DNA from: Poa pratensis
Taxonomy: Eukaryota > Streptophyta > Magnoliopsida > Poales > Poaceae
Length of the DNA stretch: 64,000 nucleotides
Assembly (NCBI GenBank): GCA_947311845.1
Contig: CAMZMU010000012.1
Coordinates: 5,875,913 to 5,939,912 of the forward strand
Direction: 5' to 3'
Shown: in pieces, positions 19,666-32,661 of the stretch
Layout of the letters: each line of letters starts with the position of its first letter
Numbering within the stretch: the first letter of the stretch is position 1
Translations under genes and position numbers: made by a program
Notes under the pieces: generated by a model
Database searches by the model: none
The model's input: only the letters and a program-made list of their open reading frames with translations
What the model was told of the DNA's origin: nothing

Positions 19666-19680
19666 GAGAGTGTATTATCT

Positions 19681-21842
19681 TACTCTTACACATTTCAACT
19701 ATCACCCAAGCTGAGCGCTCGTTTTCTTGGTAAAATGTTTTTCCAACCGCCAGCCCGTTGCAAGGTGGTATTTCCTTTCGTTCATAGGTGTTACGCCAAA
19801 TACAATAGAGGGGATAACATTAGTTCTTTCGCTTTGTTACTCAGTTTAGATTTGTTCCACCAATTATATGCATTGTAAATAACCGGGCACAGTGAATGAG
19901 TGTAAGCTGATGAAGAGGGAAGAGCGATGCAGTTGTTAATACTAGAGAAGGCCCATCTTGGTGGGCTGGCACTTAAATGCGTGTCATAAGCAAACTGGCC
20001 TCCGGCAGGCCTGGCAATCAATGTAACGAGTCAGTAACATAGCACTATAGCATTTCCTCTGACAACCATGTAGGTGAAGCAACTATTTCAGTTTAGCTCG
20101 GCGGCACTTGTTGCTGTGCACGCATGAAATTGATTGAGGTAGATCATCAATTATACAGTCTATTGGGTCGACTAGTTTAGCTGCGTCTCCTACGCACTCT
20201 GACAGGAACTCTGTTGTACCATCATATAATTAGCATCTAAGTAATTGTTTTGGTGTTTTGCAGTACTGCTAACTCTATCCACACTGGAGCCTGACACCGC
20301 AGTCCGAATCTCCGGCTAATGATCGGACGGCACTAGAGGGGGTGGTATAGCCAACGGGTGACCAAAAATCCACCCTAATTTTTGAAATTATCTAAAACAA
20401 ACTATACACCTTACATGTTACATCAAGAAACAGATGGAGTATCATTGCGTGCCTTAAACATCTATGTTGGGACACATACCTAAGTTGTACATAACTTGGA
20501 GTACGTGTATTGCCAGAAGAATGTGGTTCTATGAATGCCCCAAGGGCAAGTCTAAGAAAGACTACGTACAGAAGTACACTAAAATGACATACTATTATTG
20601 TAGTACGTTTTATGGCTGTCGGTTGTATTATGAAAAAGAAGAAGAAAGAAAATGAATAGTGAAACATGTATGAATGGTGAAGTATGGGAAGCCATTTAAT
20701 ATAGAAATGTTTGCTTCCCTTGTATACGAACCAAAAAAATTGGATGTATGGAAACTGTGAACTGACTTACAATTTGTAACTCTAGGCAATACTAATCGTG
20801 AGTAGATAATCTCGACAAAAAAAACAAACAACCGTGAGTACACGTCCCAAAAAGTACCAAAATGTACCTTGTTTCGAAGCAGAACATATTGCAGCAACAA
20901 CTTCTATCTAATTGACTGTTATTGTTGTTCTTTTCCATGGTAGACCATCAATGATTCTCTTTCGTTTAATGAGCAGAATTCTGATGTTAACAGTACTGAG
21001 ACATTTGTAGAAGCACCAAACACAAAAGACCATCAGCTCAGCTGGCCACTTTCTGATCTGAAGCAGTTCTCACTGTGCAACGAAAAATCACATGAGGCAC
21101 CTGCAATGCAAGCGAGTCAATAATTATTCTCATGTGTATTTCACCCAACACATTCATCAGACAACGTGAATATATGGAAAGGTGAGTGTTTATTGTAGGA
21201 GCAATGATCATTTTCCTAAATAATGCTAAATTTGTACAATCCATATGGCGAGCAATTATGCTTAAACAAATATTTCGTCTATCAAATAATAATTGTCTGG
21301 TTAATTTTTTTATAACTGGCAGCAATATTACTCTGAAGAATGTAAGCAAATCTCAATTATCAGCAAGGCAACATATTGGATGAGTAGACTAAAGAAACTT
21401 GACCGGAAACTTGCACGGAGGTAAGGGCATACTGCAGATTAGCTTTGTCTGCCGAGTGTAACTATCACAGAATAAGTGTCTGGTTACTTGTATGTTCCTT
21501 GCACGTTTTTTACAAAAATCACGTGGTTCTCCCACGTTGAAATCATTTTTTTTTTAGATCGTGAGGACCCAGTTTTGTGGGACCATCTCATCCAACCGCT
21601 GTTAATTGCCATGAGTTATATCGGACGGATTAGTTTCCTTTTCACGTGAGGTTGCTAAAAGAGCTACATGTTTGCATTGTTCAAAAACTGCATACCTTAT
21701 ACTTCTGTTCCTCCACGGTATCTCCCGTGGTGGCTCAAATCTCGTCTTTGGGGATGAAAATCTCGGTCGACCTTAAGTTGGACTCGTCACTAGCGGCGCA
21801 TGTGCGACTTTTCCTTCTTTAAAGAGGCTATAATTTGTGTAT
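19681..21842. other. Unassigned sequence with one MITE-like relic
   Basis: No recognisable gene. At 20399-20443 there is AACTATACACCTTACATG and a degraded CAGATGGAGTA, resembling the 3' end of the Stowaway at 8224-8493; no 5' partner is found. The rest is AT-rich non-coding sequence. Confidence 0.35.
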
Positions 21843-22140
21843 TATCTCTTTGTTCTTTCTTTTTTTGAAAGCCCACGTATATTCAACAGAGTACCACATA
21901 CACCATACATAGTACAAATACAAAAACAGAGTACAATACGCAGGGGATACAGAACCAGATCCCACATCGGCAGCTTCACCGGTGTCGAAGACGAAGATCG
22001 CCAGCCACCTTCTAGCCGCAGCCCGAGGGCACCTTCTTCCTTGAAAGACGCCGCAAAGCCCGCCCGCCGCGCCGCGGCGGAGCTTCTGCCGTTGAACGAA
22101 CACGGCAAGCACCCTCTCGCACCAGCACCTCCTCCTTGCC

Positions 22141-25100
22141 TGTAACAGCCCAAAGTTCGAGAAACTAAAAACCTGACTAAAATTTTCGCTTTTGTGTTTC
22201 ATTGCATCATGGCATCCATTTTGAGTTACTAAATAACCCACTAATTGGTTTGGCATCATCATAAACAAAATGCCAAACTTGCTACAACAAATCCCAAATT
22301 AATGAAAGCACTCAAACTTGCAAAACACAAATACTTTGACCTCTCATATTTGTCAGGAAGTTCCAAGAGTTCAAAATACTATTCTGGACTTGCTCTAAAA
22401 TTCCTAAAGGATTATAATTTGGGGAATTTAGAAAAATGCCATAATCCCACCCTATGAACAAATGTTGTCCAAACTATTTTATTTTGCAACCCCAAATTTT
22501 GTGGTGCTTCTACATGCTGTTGGGAGGCTACAAGAATTTTCTCATATTTTTCTAAAAGGTTTCAGTGCCTCAATAAAATCAGGGAAATGCTGCTGGTTTT
22601 AAAAGGAAAAGAGAGAAGGACTTGTTTGTGATGGAAACAAATGTGCAGGGGGTTTTCTGAAATTGTAGCATCTTCTTCCTGTAGCGACCGAGACGTGCTC
22701 GACCGCACCCGCGAGCTCGCCGTCCTGCGCCAATCCGACGCCGGGCCCCCCTCTCTGCCTCCACCCACGAGGAGAAGAAGAGCACCACCTGCCCACTCCC
22801 TCCCCGACATTTTTCTTCCCCGTTTTCCTCTCTCTCGTGCCCTGCCACGGCGGAACCGCAGCCGCCGCAGTTGACCGCCGCTCCCCGCCGCTGTAGCCCA
22901 CGCCGAGCACCGCCGTTTGGGGCAAACGATTCGCCTCGCCGCCCTCTTCACGCTCGAGCAAGGAATCGGCCGGAGAAGCTGGGAATCGACCGCGCCGTCC
23001 TCGTCTTCCCCGACCACGGTTGAGCGCCGTCGAGCTCCGCGCCGCCGCTGTGGTCCACCTCCGGCCTCGCCGTTTCTTCGCACGTGACCGTGGTGAGCAC
23101 GCCGTCCTCCGGGACCTCTCCTTTCCCTTCCCCGTGCTCTGTGTTGGTCGCGCCGACGAAGCCCGTAGCCCCAGTTCGCCGTAGGTCGCCACCGCCTGCG
23201 TTCTCGCCGCGCGTCGGATATTCCGAGTCGATCTCGACCGGATAATCCGGATACCACCAGTACGAGCTCGTTTCACTCCTTAGCAGAAATCCAGTCCTTC
23301 CCTGGCGATCGGATCTTCCGAGTATCCAAAAATCGGATTATCCGAATACAAGCAGTACGTAGACATTCAGTTCTTCAGTCCATCGGATATTCCGATTTCA
23401 AAGAAAATCGGAATTTCCGAAATTGTTCTGTACCGAAAAAAAATTATCCTGTTTCCTTGTCTTTCTAATTTGGTAAATAATTGTACTGGGTATTAAATAA
23501 CTTATTAAAGGCACATATTTAAAAGAGGAGATTATAAGTGTAATGACTTTTTATCGGGACATAATAGAAATTGTGTTCGTGATACCAAAATGCTCCGAAA
23601 AAGGTGAAGTACCACAAATCACCATCATCATGCATGTTTAATCACAATTACGGTAACGTACTTTCTCGAAGTGAGAAGAATCATTAAGTTAAATGTCGGG
23701 AATTTCCTTCTCTAGTTGAAGTAATCCTTTGCACACCCCATTTAAAATTGCTCGAGAGCTCGTGTTAAGTGCAGAACCTTAAATTGTCATGTCATCATGT
23801 GTTTGCGCATTGCATCTGTTAAAACTTGTGTGGTGATTGATTGCTCTTCCGTTGCTATGCTCCGATAGATCAAGCAGCCGGGGTTACACCGCAATACCCC
23901 GACGATCCGTACTGCCAGCACGTTGAGCAAGGCAAGCGTAATCCCCCCTCTGAGCATGTCTTATCCTATTTTCCGCAAATATTTTCTCCACTATAATATT
24001 GCATGCGGTTCCAAATGTCAATTTGTTTTGGATAGAGTATCCTATAGTTGCATTAAGTTTCCGATGCCATTACCTGTTTCCCCTCCTATTATCCATAGGT
24101 TTGTATTGTTGGCCTGAGATACTTAACTATGCAATGTGGATGCTTAGCCATGCTTAGTTAAATGTTTATTCGTCCGATGGATATGTTATGTTGGGAACAG
24201 ATGTGGAAATGTTCGGATGATGGTGGAGAAATTGTGGTGACAGGTAATAAAATGCTTAAAGCGGGGATGAGAGGCCACTGTGGTTGTGGTGCTTTGTCTT
24301 GTTCTCGCCGCCTAGGTGCGAGTTCTTTACCTCTTGAACCAAGACTGAGCGTGCAACCATGCGTGAGGCCTATGCAATTGCAGGAACCCTCATAGACTAA
24401 ATAACTCGGGCGGGACTAGCCAGGGTCCTCTAGTTTGAGCTTCCATTTGCGCGTGCGTGATGATGGTGGTATGAACTGGGATGAGGATGGTGGTGTTTAG
24501 GAAAATGAGTGGCCACGGGGCAGGGTGTTGGAGGCACTGAATGTCCCGTCCTCACTGATGATCCTGGGTTAGTCCTTAACGAGGGAGAAGTCGACACCGC
24601 TCCCACCCAGCCGGCTCTCCAAGGAAGAGAGCTAAAAGCTAGGCAATGGGCCGGACGGTACGTGTGGCAAACATTGTACACCCCTGCAGGGTTAAATCTT
24701 TTCGAAAAGCCGTGTCCGCGGTTATGGACGAACTTGGGAAGTGAAGGTAAGACCATAAAATAACTTGAACGGAATCATGAAAACCTGAGTACTAAAGGTA
24801 CTACTCAAGAATGCAAGGTTAGCTTCCTCGAGGGTGATTCGGGGAGGTGCCTTTGTAGAACAGGTACAGTGGTGGTTGATGATGAGAAAAGGTGATCAAG
24901 AGAAAAGAGTTACTTCTTAAAAATATTCTGATTAGTCGATGCCATGGAGTTATGCTTCTATAAATAAAATCAGCTTTATGCAAAACAGCCATAAAACTTT
25001 GAAAGCCTCATCGAGCTAAACCTCTATATATAATCTTGCGAGTTCGTCGAACTCAACGTCGTTTGTTTTGTTTCAGAGGAGGACTTCACCGACCTCGAAG

Positions 25101-25563
25101 GTGGGTTCTTTGTGGACGTCGACGAGTAGTCTGGGGTTCCTAGGTGGCAGCTTGGGACATCCCGGAACAGCTGGCGCTTGAATGTTTATCTGTAGGCCTC
25201 TTAGGCCATAATTTGGATCTTGTTGTTTAGAACAACCTATTTCGCTTCCGCATGTTGTAATGTTGGGTCTATGACCTCTGGTTGTAATTTGCTATCTTTC
25301 TCTATTATAAGAGTTGCACTATAATGATTTGTGTCGTAGAGTCTGTGATGTGCCAGTTGTTCCACAAGTTTGATCTTTCTATTATGCAATGATAGTTGTG
25401 CCTGTGTTAAGGCATCAATCGGGGTGTTGCGTTGCCGATGATCAATTCCGAGCAACGCCTGCCAAAGGTTTTGGCCGGGGTTGGTAAACCCGTAACCTCC
25501 GGTTGTATCGCTTAACCGGTGACACACAGCATCACTGTATAGCAGTCGGGTCGGGGCGCCACA
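22141..25563 (+). repeat. 5' LTR of the gypsy element
   Basis: 3423 bp with TG...CA ends, almost identical to 28469-31904. It has a GC-rich block (about 22690-23110) and an array of six 13-bp near-palindromes at 23214-23420. Long minus-strand frames in the GC block differ between the two LTRs because of indels and are not considered genes. Confidence 0.95.
23214..23420. repeat. Array of six near-palindromic 13-mers in the 5' LTR
   Basis: TCGGATATTCCGA (23214, 23383), CCGGATAATCCGG (23238), TCGGATCTTCCGA (23309), TCGGATTATCCGA (23333) and TCGGAATTTCCGA (23408). The same array is in the other LTR at 29543-29748. The core GGATATTC fits the plant P1BS consensus GNATATNC. Confidence 0.8.
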
Positions 25564-25565
25564 AG

Positions 25566-25578
25566 TTGGTATCAGAGC
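25566..25578 (+). other. Primer-binding site (initiator tRNA-Met)
   Basis: TTGGTATCAGAGC two bases after the 5' LTR; it is complementary to the 3' end of plant initiator tRNA-Met and primes minus-strand DNA synthesis. Confidence 0.9.
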
Positions 25579-26839
25579 AGGACTGCCTGTAGGAAACCCT
25601 TCTACTGGTCGACGTTGAGTCTAGTGTTGTGAAAATATTTTTAACCTAAAAATGAGTTGTGAAAACCATCTTAGGATTCTTTTTACTCCTTATCTGGTTA
25701 CCTTCTAATCTCGGAGCAATCTTACCTCGATTTGAGTTAAAAGTTTTACTCCTCGTCTGTTACTTCAAAATGATTAGTATCACGGGGTTGGGTTCTACCT
25801 TTAGTGTTATGTGTCCGGTTGCTCCTGCTGCGTTGCAAACTAAAATCACTCAGATGTTTCTACCGAGTCTAATCACTTAATCCTTCTCTGGGTTCTAACC
25901 CAAGGACTTGAACCGAAGGTCCCGGATTGTACTTTGATTCTGGTGTGTTGAATTATGTGGATTGTTACCCATGTGATCCTCATGCTAATTGTGAATCCCG
26001 GTACATGAAGCTGCCCTTTTAACCAAGTCCTTGTTTTTGGTAATGTTCAACCATTTACCACACCTCGGATGACTATGTAACTTGAACTCTGCCCTAGCTG
26101 GAGATTCTGTCTTGGAACCATCTGGGTTATGACCAGAATTCTCTTAGCGAATCCCATCTATGTTCATGACTCTGCTGCACCTCTCTGTTTTGGGCATGGT
26201 TATCACAATTGAGTAATAACCGGTGCATCTCCAACATCTTAGGATTCTCCTGAGCATGTTTCGTACTCTGATCTGCTTTCCAACCTTTGTCTGTCAGTTG
26301 ACAGTAAAGTTCTATCGTGCGTTGGTATGTTCCGATGCAAGTCACCCGCTTGATCTGTCAAGACTTTCCACTTCGTCTTGTTAGGAGAAAAAACTCCAGT
26401 ACCTTGTCCATTTCTCGGACCAAGTCAAAGTAATGTAATCTGCAGAATAAGGGCCTTGTCTAGCTTTTTCTGCTCCACCTTAGAGTGTCACACTCTTTGA
26501 TATCAGGGTATCGTGCTAAGTATCATGATCCTCTTGATGAAGTGATGCTCTTACACTTTGTTACTCTCCGTTCTCCGAGTGACTTGATACTCCAGGATGA
26601 TGAGACGTGAGCAATAATATAACTATCGGAGATTCTCAGCAGTTCTTACTGCGCTGAAATCCAGGGAGATCCATTGTCCTTCTTAGCATGATTGGTTAGC
26701 CGATCAATAAAATGAATTGGACTGTGTTACCAAGTTCATTCTCGCTGGTGCCCTTCCTTGGTCAAAGAGCTAGTTTGTGCCGAAGCTCCCAAGACCACAT
26801 TGTGTGCCTTGAAAGGCGTGATTCTCTCTCGAACTCAAG

Positions 26840-27620
26840 ACAAACCGGTGGATCGTGATATTCTGGAGGTCTTTCCAGAAGTATCGCCAGGTTGTCACCT
26901 GACCGTGATGTTGAGCTTAGGAGTAAGCTGGTTCTCTGAACAACTCCCTTCTCCAAGAAAATCGTGCTGGATGCCCTGAATTATTCAGTTGAGCTTAAAC
27001 AACTTGGAGAGTCAAAAGACAAAAGCTCTATCTGATATAGTTCATTCTCAATGGGATGTCTAGTGTTACGTGTCGAAGCAAGGTAGTATCTCCCTTGTGG
27101 ATATGCTATCCTACAATGTTTGATTTGAATTGGGCTATCGTCAAATCAAACTCAGGCTAACCTACTGAATGTGTTAGTCTGACCAATACTTATGCCGTTC
27201 TTGTGACATATGAATCTACCGTCGTGGAGTATCTGGATGAGTTTGTTGTTGAGCCCATCAACTAGCTTCTTATTCTCTCCATGTTTGAGGAGATTCATAC
27301 TGGATATTGGGCGTTAGCATTGGAAACTTGTTGGAACTAACTTTGTGTCGTCACAAGGTACGTGTTCTGGAAGTTAGAAGTGACTTTCTCTGGTTCACGT
27401 GCAATTGCTGAAAGATGTCGCCGTGGATCTGAGTGAATTGTCTGGTTTCATCAGAATCATTTCAACTCGATCAGGCATGTGTAGAATATTCTCGGAATGT
27501 TATGTGTTACCTCCATTCCTTGAGAATTTCACCTATGCATCCAAGCCACTGATTGAATTGTGCCAGAAAGAGAGGAAGTCTGAGAACTTCTTCTGTCCCG
27601 TGGTGTTTCCCCAGCAGAGA
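26840..27620 (+). pseudogene. Decayed gypsy pol (reverse transcriptase to RNase H region)
   Basis: In shifting plus frames one can read DILEVFPEVSPG, FELGYRQIKLR, EYLDEFVV (the segment before the FIDD motif), YVFWKLEVTF and FLENFTYASKPLIEL. These are the successive landmarks of Ty3/gypsy reverse transcriptase and the start of RNase H. Stops and frameshifts lie between all of them and the catalytic YVDD/FIDD is not preserved. Integrase and gag are not recognisable in the rest of the 2.9-kb interior. Confidence 0.7.
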
Positions 27621-28454
27621 TTCAATGGTGTATTGTCGCGAGTAATTCGAGTAGGTGCAGACGTCCTCTGACAAGTTGCTAATACGTGAGTTCCGCAATC
27701 TCGTTCCTCCTTTGGAGTTTGACATTCTAGTCTAGCTCTTGGGGTTCTAGCAAATGTAATCCGCTGGTATCCGTTGCAAAGATTCCCTATTCATACATGT
27801 GGAGTCTGAAGTATCTCTACACCTGACCAGATCTAAATCTCAATCAGAAACGATAGTTGGTGATCCTCAAGAAGCTTGACCCGATGTCTGGAAAATCAAG
27901 AAGTGTTCCCAATACTAACGTTTGCGGAGTTTCTAGATTTCTCTTGGTCTATCTTCCTGATCCTTCTCCTGTGATCTGAATTGTTCCTTCGCGAGGAAGG
28001 TCCTACTCAAGTTGTCTGGTAAAGGTTACCTCCTCATCTGTTGGAATTTTGTTTTAACATTTTCCTCAAAGACATAAGGACTTGTGCAAAGTTCATATCC
28101 TGAATCTTTTTGGGAAACCGTTATCTACCAACTGGGAACTTCTTATCAATCTCCCGTCACCCGCATGTGTCTCCTAACTGTCAATTCAAGGGATGCTTGA
28201 AGTCCCATCCTAATATTCTACTAGGAAGTACTCGGTCGTTGTACCCTCACCAAGATCCATCCTTCCGGAGAGGTTTCATTCTGTCCTATGGTGTACTTGG
28301 ATGATGACCTCGAAGTGAAGCCGATGAAGATATCCATGATGCCCTGGGTCAACCTCTTCAAGAGAGAAGCCACCTGAAGCGAGAAGATTGTGTAGTACCG
28401 TTGTAACCCTTTTCCCTCTTTCTTACTCTTAGAATCTCGGGACGAGATTCCTGT

Positions 28455-28467
28455 AAGAGGGGTAGAA
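28455..28467 (+). other. Polypurine tract of the gypsy element
   Basis: AAGAGGGGTAGAA, just before the 3' LTR at 28469; it is the expected primer for plus-strand synthesis. Confidence 0.75.
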
Positions 28468-28468
28468 T

Positions 28469-31400
28469 TGTAACAGCCCAAAGTTTGAGAAACTAAAAAC
28501 CTGAGTAAAATTTTCGCTTTTGTGTTTCATTGCATCATGGCATCCATTTTGAGTTACTAAATAACCCACTAATTGGTTAGGCATCATCATAAACAAAATG
28601 CCAAACTTGCTACAACAAATCCCAAATTAATGAAAGCACTCAAACTTGCAAAACACAAATACTTTGACCTCTCATATTTGTCAAGGAAGTTCCAAGAGTT
28701 CAAAATACTATCCTGGACTTGCTCTAAAATTCCTAAAGGATTATAATTTGGGGAATTTAGAAAAATGCCATAATCCCACCCTATGAACAAATGTTGTCCA
28801 AACTATTTTATTTTGCAACCCCAAATTTTGTGGTGCTTCTACATGCTGTTGGGAGGCTACAAGAATTTTCTCATATTTTTCTAAAAGGTTTCAGTGCCTC
28901 AATAAAATCAGGGAAATGCTGTGGTTTTAAAAGGAAAAGAGAGAAGGACTTGTTTGTGATGGAAACAAATGTGCAGGGGGTTTTCTGAAATTGTAGCATC
29001 TTCTTCCTGTAGCGACCGAGACGTGCTCGACCGCACCCGCGAGCTCGCCGTCCTGCGCCTCTCCGACGCCGCGCCGGGCCCCCCTCTCTGCCTCCACCCA
29101 CGAGGAGAAGAAGAGCACCACCTGCCCACTCCCTCCCCGACATTTTTCTTCCCCGTTTTCCTCTCTCTCGTGCCCTGCGATGGCGGAACCGTAGCCGCCG
29201 CAGTTGACCGCCGCTCCCCGCCGCTGTAGCCCACGCCGAGCACCGCCGTTTGGGGCAAACGATTCGCCTCGTCGCCCTCTCACGCTCGAGCAAGGAATCG
29301 GCCGGAGAAGCTGGGAATCGACCGCGCCGTCCTCGTCTTCCCCGACCACGGTTGAGCGCCGTCGAGCTCCGCACCGCCGCTGTGGTCCACCTCCGGCCTC
29401 GCCGTTTCTTCGCACGTGACCGTGGTGAGCACGCCGTCCTCCGGGACCTCTCCTTTCCCTTCCCCGTGCTCTGTGTTGGTCGCCCACGAAGCCCGTAGCC
29501 CCAGTCGCCGTAGGTCGCCACCGCCTGCGTTGTCGCCGCGCGTCGGATATTCCGAGTCGATCTCGACCGGATAATCCGGATACCACCAGTACGAGCTCGT
29601 TTCAGTCCTTAGCAAAATCCAGTCCTTCCCTGGCGATTGGATCTTCCGAGTATCCAAAAATCGGATTATCCGAATACAAGCAGTATGTAGACATGCAGTT
29701 CTTCAGTCCATCGGATATTCCGATTTCAAAGAAAATCGGAATTTCCGAAATTGTTCTGTACCGAAAAAAATTATCCTGTTTCCTTGTCTTTCTAATTTGG
29801 TAAATAATTGTACTGGGTATTAAATAACTTATTAAAGGCACATATTTAAAAGAGGAGATTATAAGTGTAATGACTTTTTATCGGGACATAATAGAAATTG
29901 TGTTCGTGATACCAAAATGCTCCGAAAAAGGTGAACTACCACAAATCACCATCATCATGCATGTTTAATCACAATTACGGTAACGTACTTTCTCGAAGTG
30001 AGAAGAATCATTAAGTAAATGTGGGGAATTTCCTTCTCTAGTTGAAGTAATCCTTTGCACACTCCATTTAAAATTGCTCGAGAGCTCGTGTTAAGTGCAG
30101 AACCTTAAATTGTCATGTCATCATGTGTTTGCACATTGCATCTGTTAAAGCTTGTGTGGTGATTGATTGCTCTTCCGTTGCTATGCTCCGATAGATCAAG
30201 CAGCCGGGGTTACACCGCAATACCCCGACGATCCGTACTACCAGCACGTTGAGCAAGGCAAGCGTAATCCCCCCTCTGAGCATGTCTTATCCTATTTTCC
30301 GCAAATATTTTCTCCACTATAATATTGCATGCGGTTCCAAATGTCAATTTGTTTTGGATAGAGTATCCTATAGTTGCATTAAGTTTCCGATGCCATTACC
30401 TGTTTCCCCTCCTATTTTCCATAGGTTTGTATTGTTGGCCTGAGATACTTAACTATGCAATGTGGATGCTTAGCCATGCTTAGTTAAATGTTTATTCGTC
30501 CGATGGATATGTTATGTTGGGAACAGATGTGGAAATGTTCGGATGATGGTGGAGAAATTGTGGTGACAGGTAATAAAATGCTTAAAGGCGGGGATGAGAG
30601 GCCACTGTGGTTGTGGTGCTTTGTCTCGTTCTCGCCGCCTAGGTGCGAGTTCTTTACCTCTTGAACCAAGACTGAGCGTGCAACCATACGTGAGGCCTAT
30701 GCAATTGCAGGAACCCTCATAGACTAAATAACTCGGGCGGGACTAGCCAGGGTCCTCTAGTTTGAGCTTCCATTTGCGCGTGCGTGATGATGGTGGTATG
30801 AACTGGGATGAGGATGGTGGTGTTTAGGAAAATGAGTGGCCACGGGGCAGGGTGTTGGAGGCACTGAACCTGTCCCGTCCTCACTGATGATCCTGGGTTA
30901 GTCCTTAACAAGGGAGAAGTCGACACCGCTCCCACCCAGCCGGCTCTCCAAGGAAGAGAGCTAAAAGCTAGGCAATGGGCCGGACGGTACGTGTGACAAA
31001 CATTGTACACCCCTGCAGGGTTAAATCTTTTCGAAAAGCCGTGTCCGCGGTTATGGACGAACTTGGGAAGTGAAGGTAAGACCATAGAATAACTTGAACG
31101 GAATCATTAAAACCTGAGTACTAAAGGTACTACTCAAGAATGCAAGGTTAGCTTCCTCGAGGGTGATTCGGGGAGGTGCCTTTGTAGAACAGGTACAGTG
31201 GTGGTTGATGATGAGAAAAGGTGATCAAGAGAAAAGAGTTACTTCTTACCCCCCTTTTTAAAAATACTCTGATTAGTCGATGCCATGGAGTTATGCTTCT
31301 ATAAATAAAATCAGCTTTATGCAAAACAACCATAAAACTTTGAAAGTCTCATCGAGCTAAAGCTCTATATATAATCTTGCGAGTTCGTCGAACTCAACGT

Positions 31401-31904
31401 CGTTTGTTTTGTTTCAGAGGAGGACTTCACCGACCTCGAAGGTGGGTTCTTTGTGGACGTCGACGAGTAGTCTGGGGTTCCAGGTGGCAGCTTGGGACAT
31501 CCCGGAACAGCTGGCGCTTGAATGTTTATCTGTAGGCCTCTTAGGCCATAATTTGGATCTTGTTGTTTAGAACAACCTATTTCGCTTCCGCATGTTGTAA
31601 TGTTGGGTCTGTGACCTCTGGTTGTAATTTGCTATCTTTCTCTATTATAAGAGTTGCACTATAATGATTTGTGTCGTAGAGTCTGTGATGTACCAGTTGT
31701 TCCACAAGTCTTGATCTTTCTATTATGCAATGATAGTTGTGCCTGTGTTAAGGCATCAATCGGGGTGTTGCGTTGCCGATGATCAATTCCGAGCAACGCC
31801 TGCCAAAGGTTTTGGCCGGGGTTGGTAAACCCGTAACCTCCGGTTGTATCGCTTAATCGGTGACACACAGCATCACTGTATAGCAGTCGGGTCGGGGCGC
31901 CACA
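28469..31904 (+). repeat. 3' LTR of the gypsy element
   Basis: 3436 bp, TG...CA, matching 22141-25563 with scattered substitutions and small indels. The six-palindrome array is at 29543-29748. Confidence 0.95.
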
Positions 31905-32661
31905 TTGCCGCAGCCATCTTCGTTTCCGACGCAGACAGAAGCCGCCGACGCCGTCCAGCCCTGAGTTCCAGCCGTCGAATCCGCCACCACCACGGATCCG
32001 ACGGGAGGCAGAGAAACTCGAGCACCGCACCGGGGCTCGAGCACCTGCAAGTCGAGCGCGACGACGATGAGCCCCGAGGAGCTCCACCGCCAGAGAAGGC
32101 CGCACGACACCAAACCACCCGCCACCAGCAGCACCTCCTCCAAGGCACCGCCGGCGGGATCTCCACCCTACCCTACCATATGTACAAGCCGGAGCTGGGG
32201 ATCCCCCACCCTCCCGCCGCCGAAGCGGCCGACGGAGGAGAGGGATCCCACGGCTCGGCGGCGAACACGCGGTGGATCGACGGAGGTCGCCCAAAAATGC
32301 CTTTCGCCTCTCTTCAACAGTGACGGGAGGAGATAAGGCCGAGCACTTTATATCTCTTTGTTCTTTCTGGTAGCACACAGTGATAAAAATGAATTTGCAA
32401 GATATATAGCAACCCAATAATGGAAAATTTGACATTCCAACATGAACCCGGAATCTTATGTACAATTAGTATGGATCTCTGGAGAAAGTACGAGTAAAGA
32501 TGGAAATTGTTGAGCGACCAAGAAAATTGCAAAACAGTTGGTCGCACGAGGTTTATAAAAACATCCATCCAACAGGCGCTCTCTCGCTCGTCCCTTGTCT
32601 CCCCAGAGCCCGGCACCAGCTTGCCCGAACTCGCTGATCACACCTCCACGTGCATCCATCA

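Larger units (their letters stand above)
22141..31904 (+). mobile_element. Complete Ty3/gypsy LTR retrotransposon with 3.4-kb LTRs and decayed pol
   Basis: Two long direct repeats begin TGTAACAGCCC and end GGGGCGCCACA. A 5-bp TSD, TTGCC, flanks the whole (22136-22140 and 31905-31909). A tRNA-Met primer site follows the left LTR and a purine tract precedes the right LTR, so the element is in plus orientation. The internal region is only about 2.9 kb and has only stop-ridden relics of gypsy pol, so the element is non-autonomous. The LTRs differ at only about 1-2% of positions by eye. It sits inside the retroposon 21861-32350. Confidence 0.95.
21861..32350 (-). mobile_element. LINE-type non-autonomous retroposon (about 726 bp), split by a gypsy element
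   Basis: An 18-bp perfect TSD, TATCTCTTTGTTCTTTCT, lies at 21843-21860 and 32351-32368. A T run follows the left TSD, so the retroposon is on the minus strand with a short A tail. Its 726 bp are the two pieces 31910-32350 and 21861-22140 (counting one copy of the inner TTGCC). The first half is GC-rich with no recognisable domain, and the second ends ATATACGTGGGCTTTC before the A tail, as in grass LINE 3' ends. It encodes nothing recognisable and was presumably moved by LINE proteins supplied in trans. Confidence 0.75.

Noticed and set aside
22562..23276. Long Arg/Gly-rich minus-strand ORFs in the gypsy 5' LTR (also 28871-29586 in the other LTR)
   Set aside because: They lie in a GC-rich LTR block, have low complexity, and differ between the two LTRs by frame-changing indels. 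There is no domain and no sign of selection.
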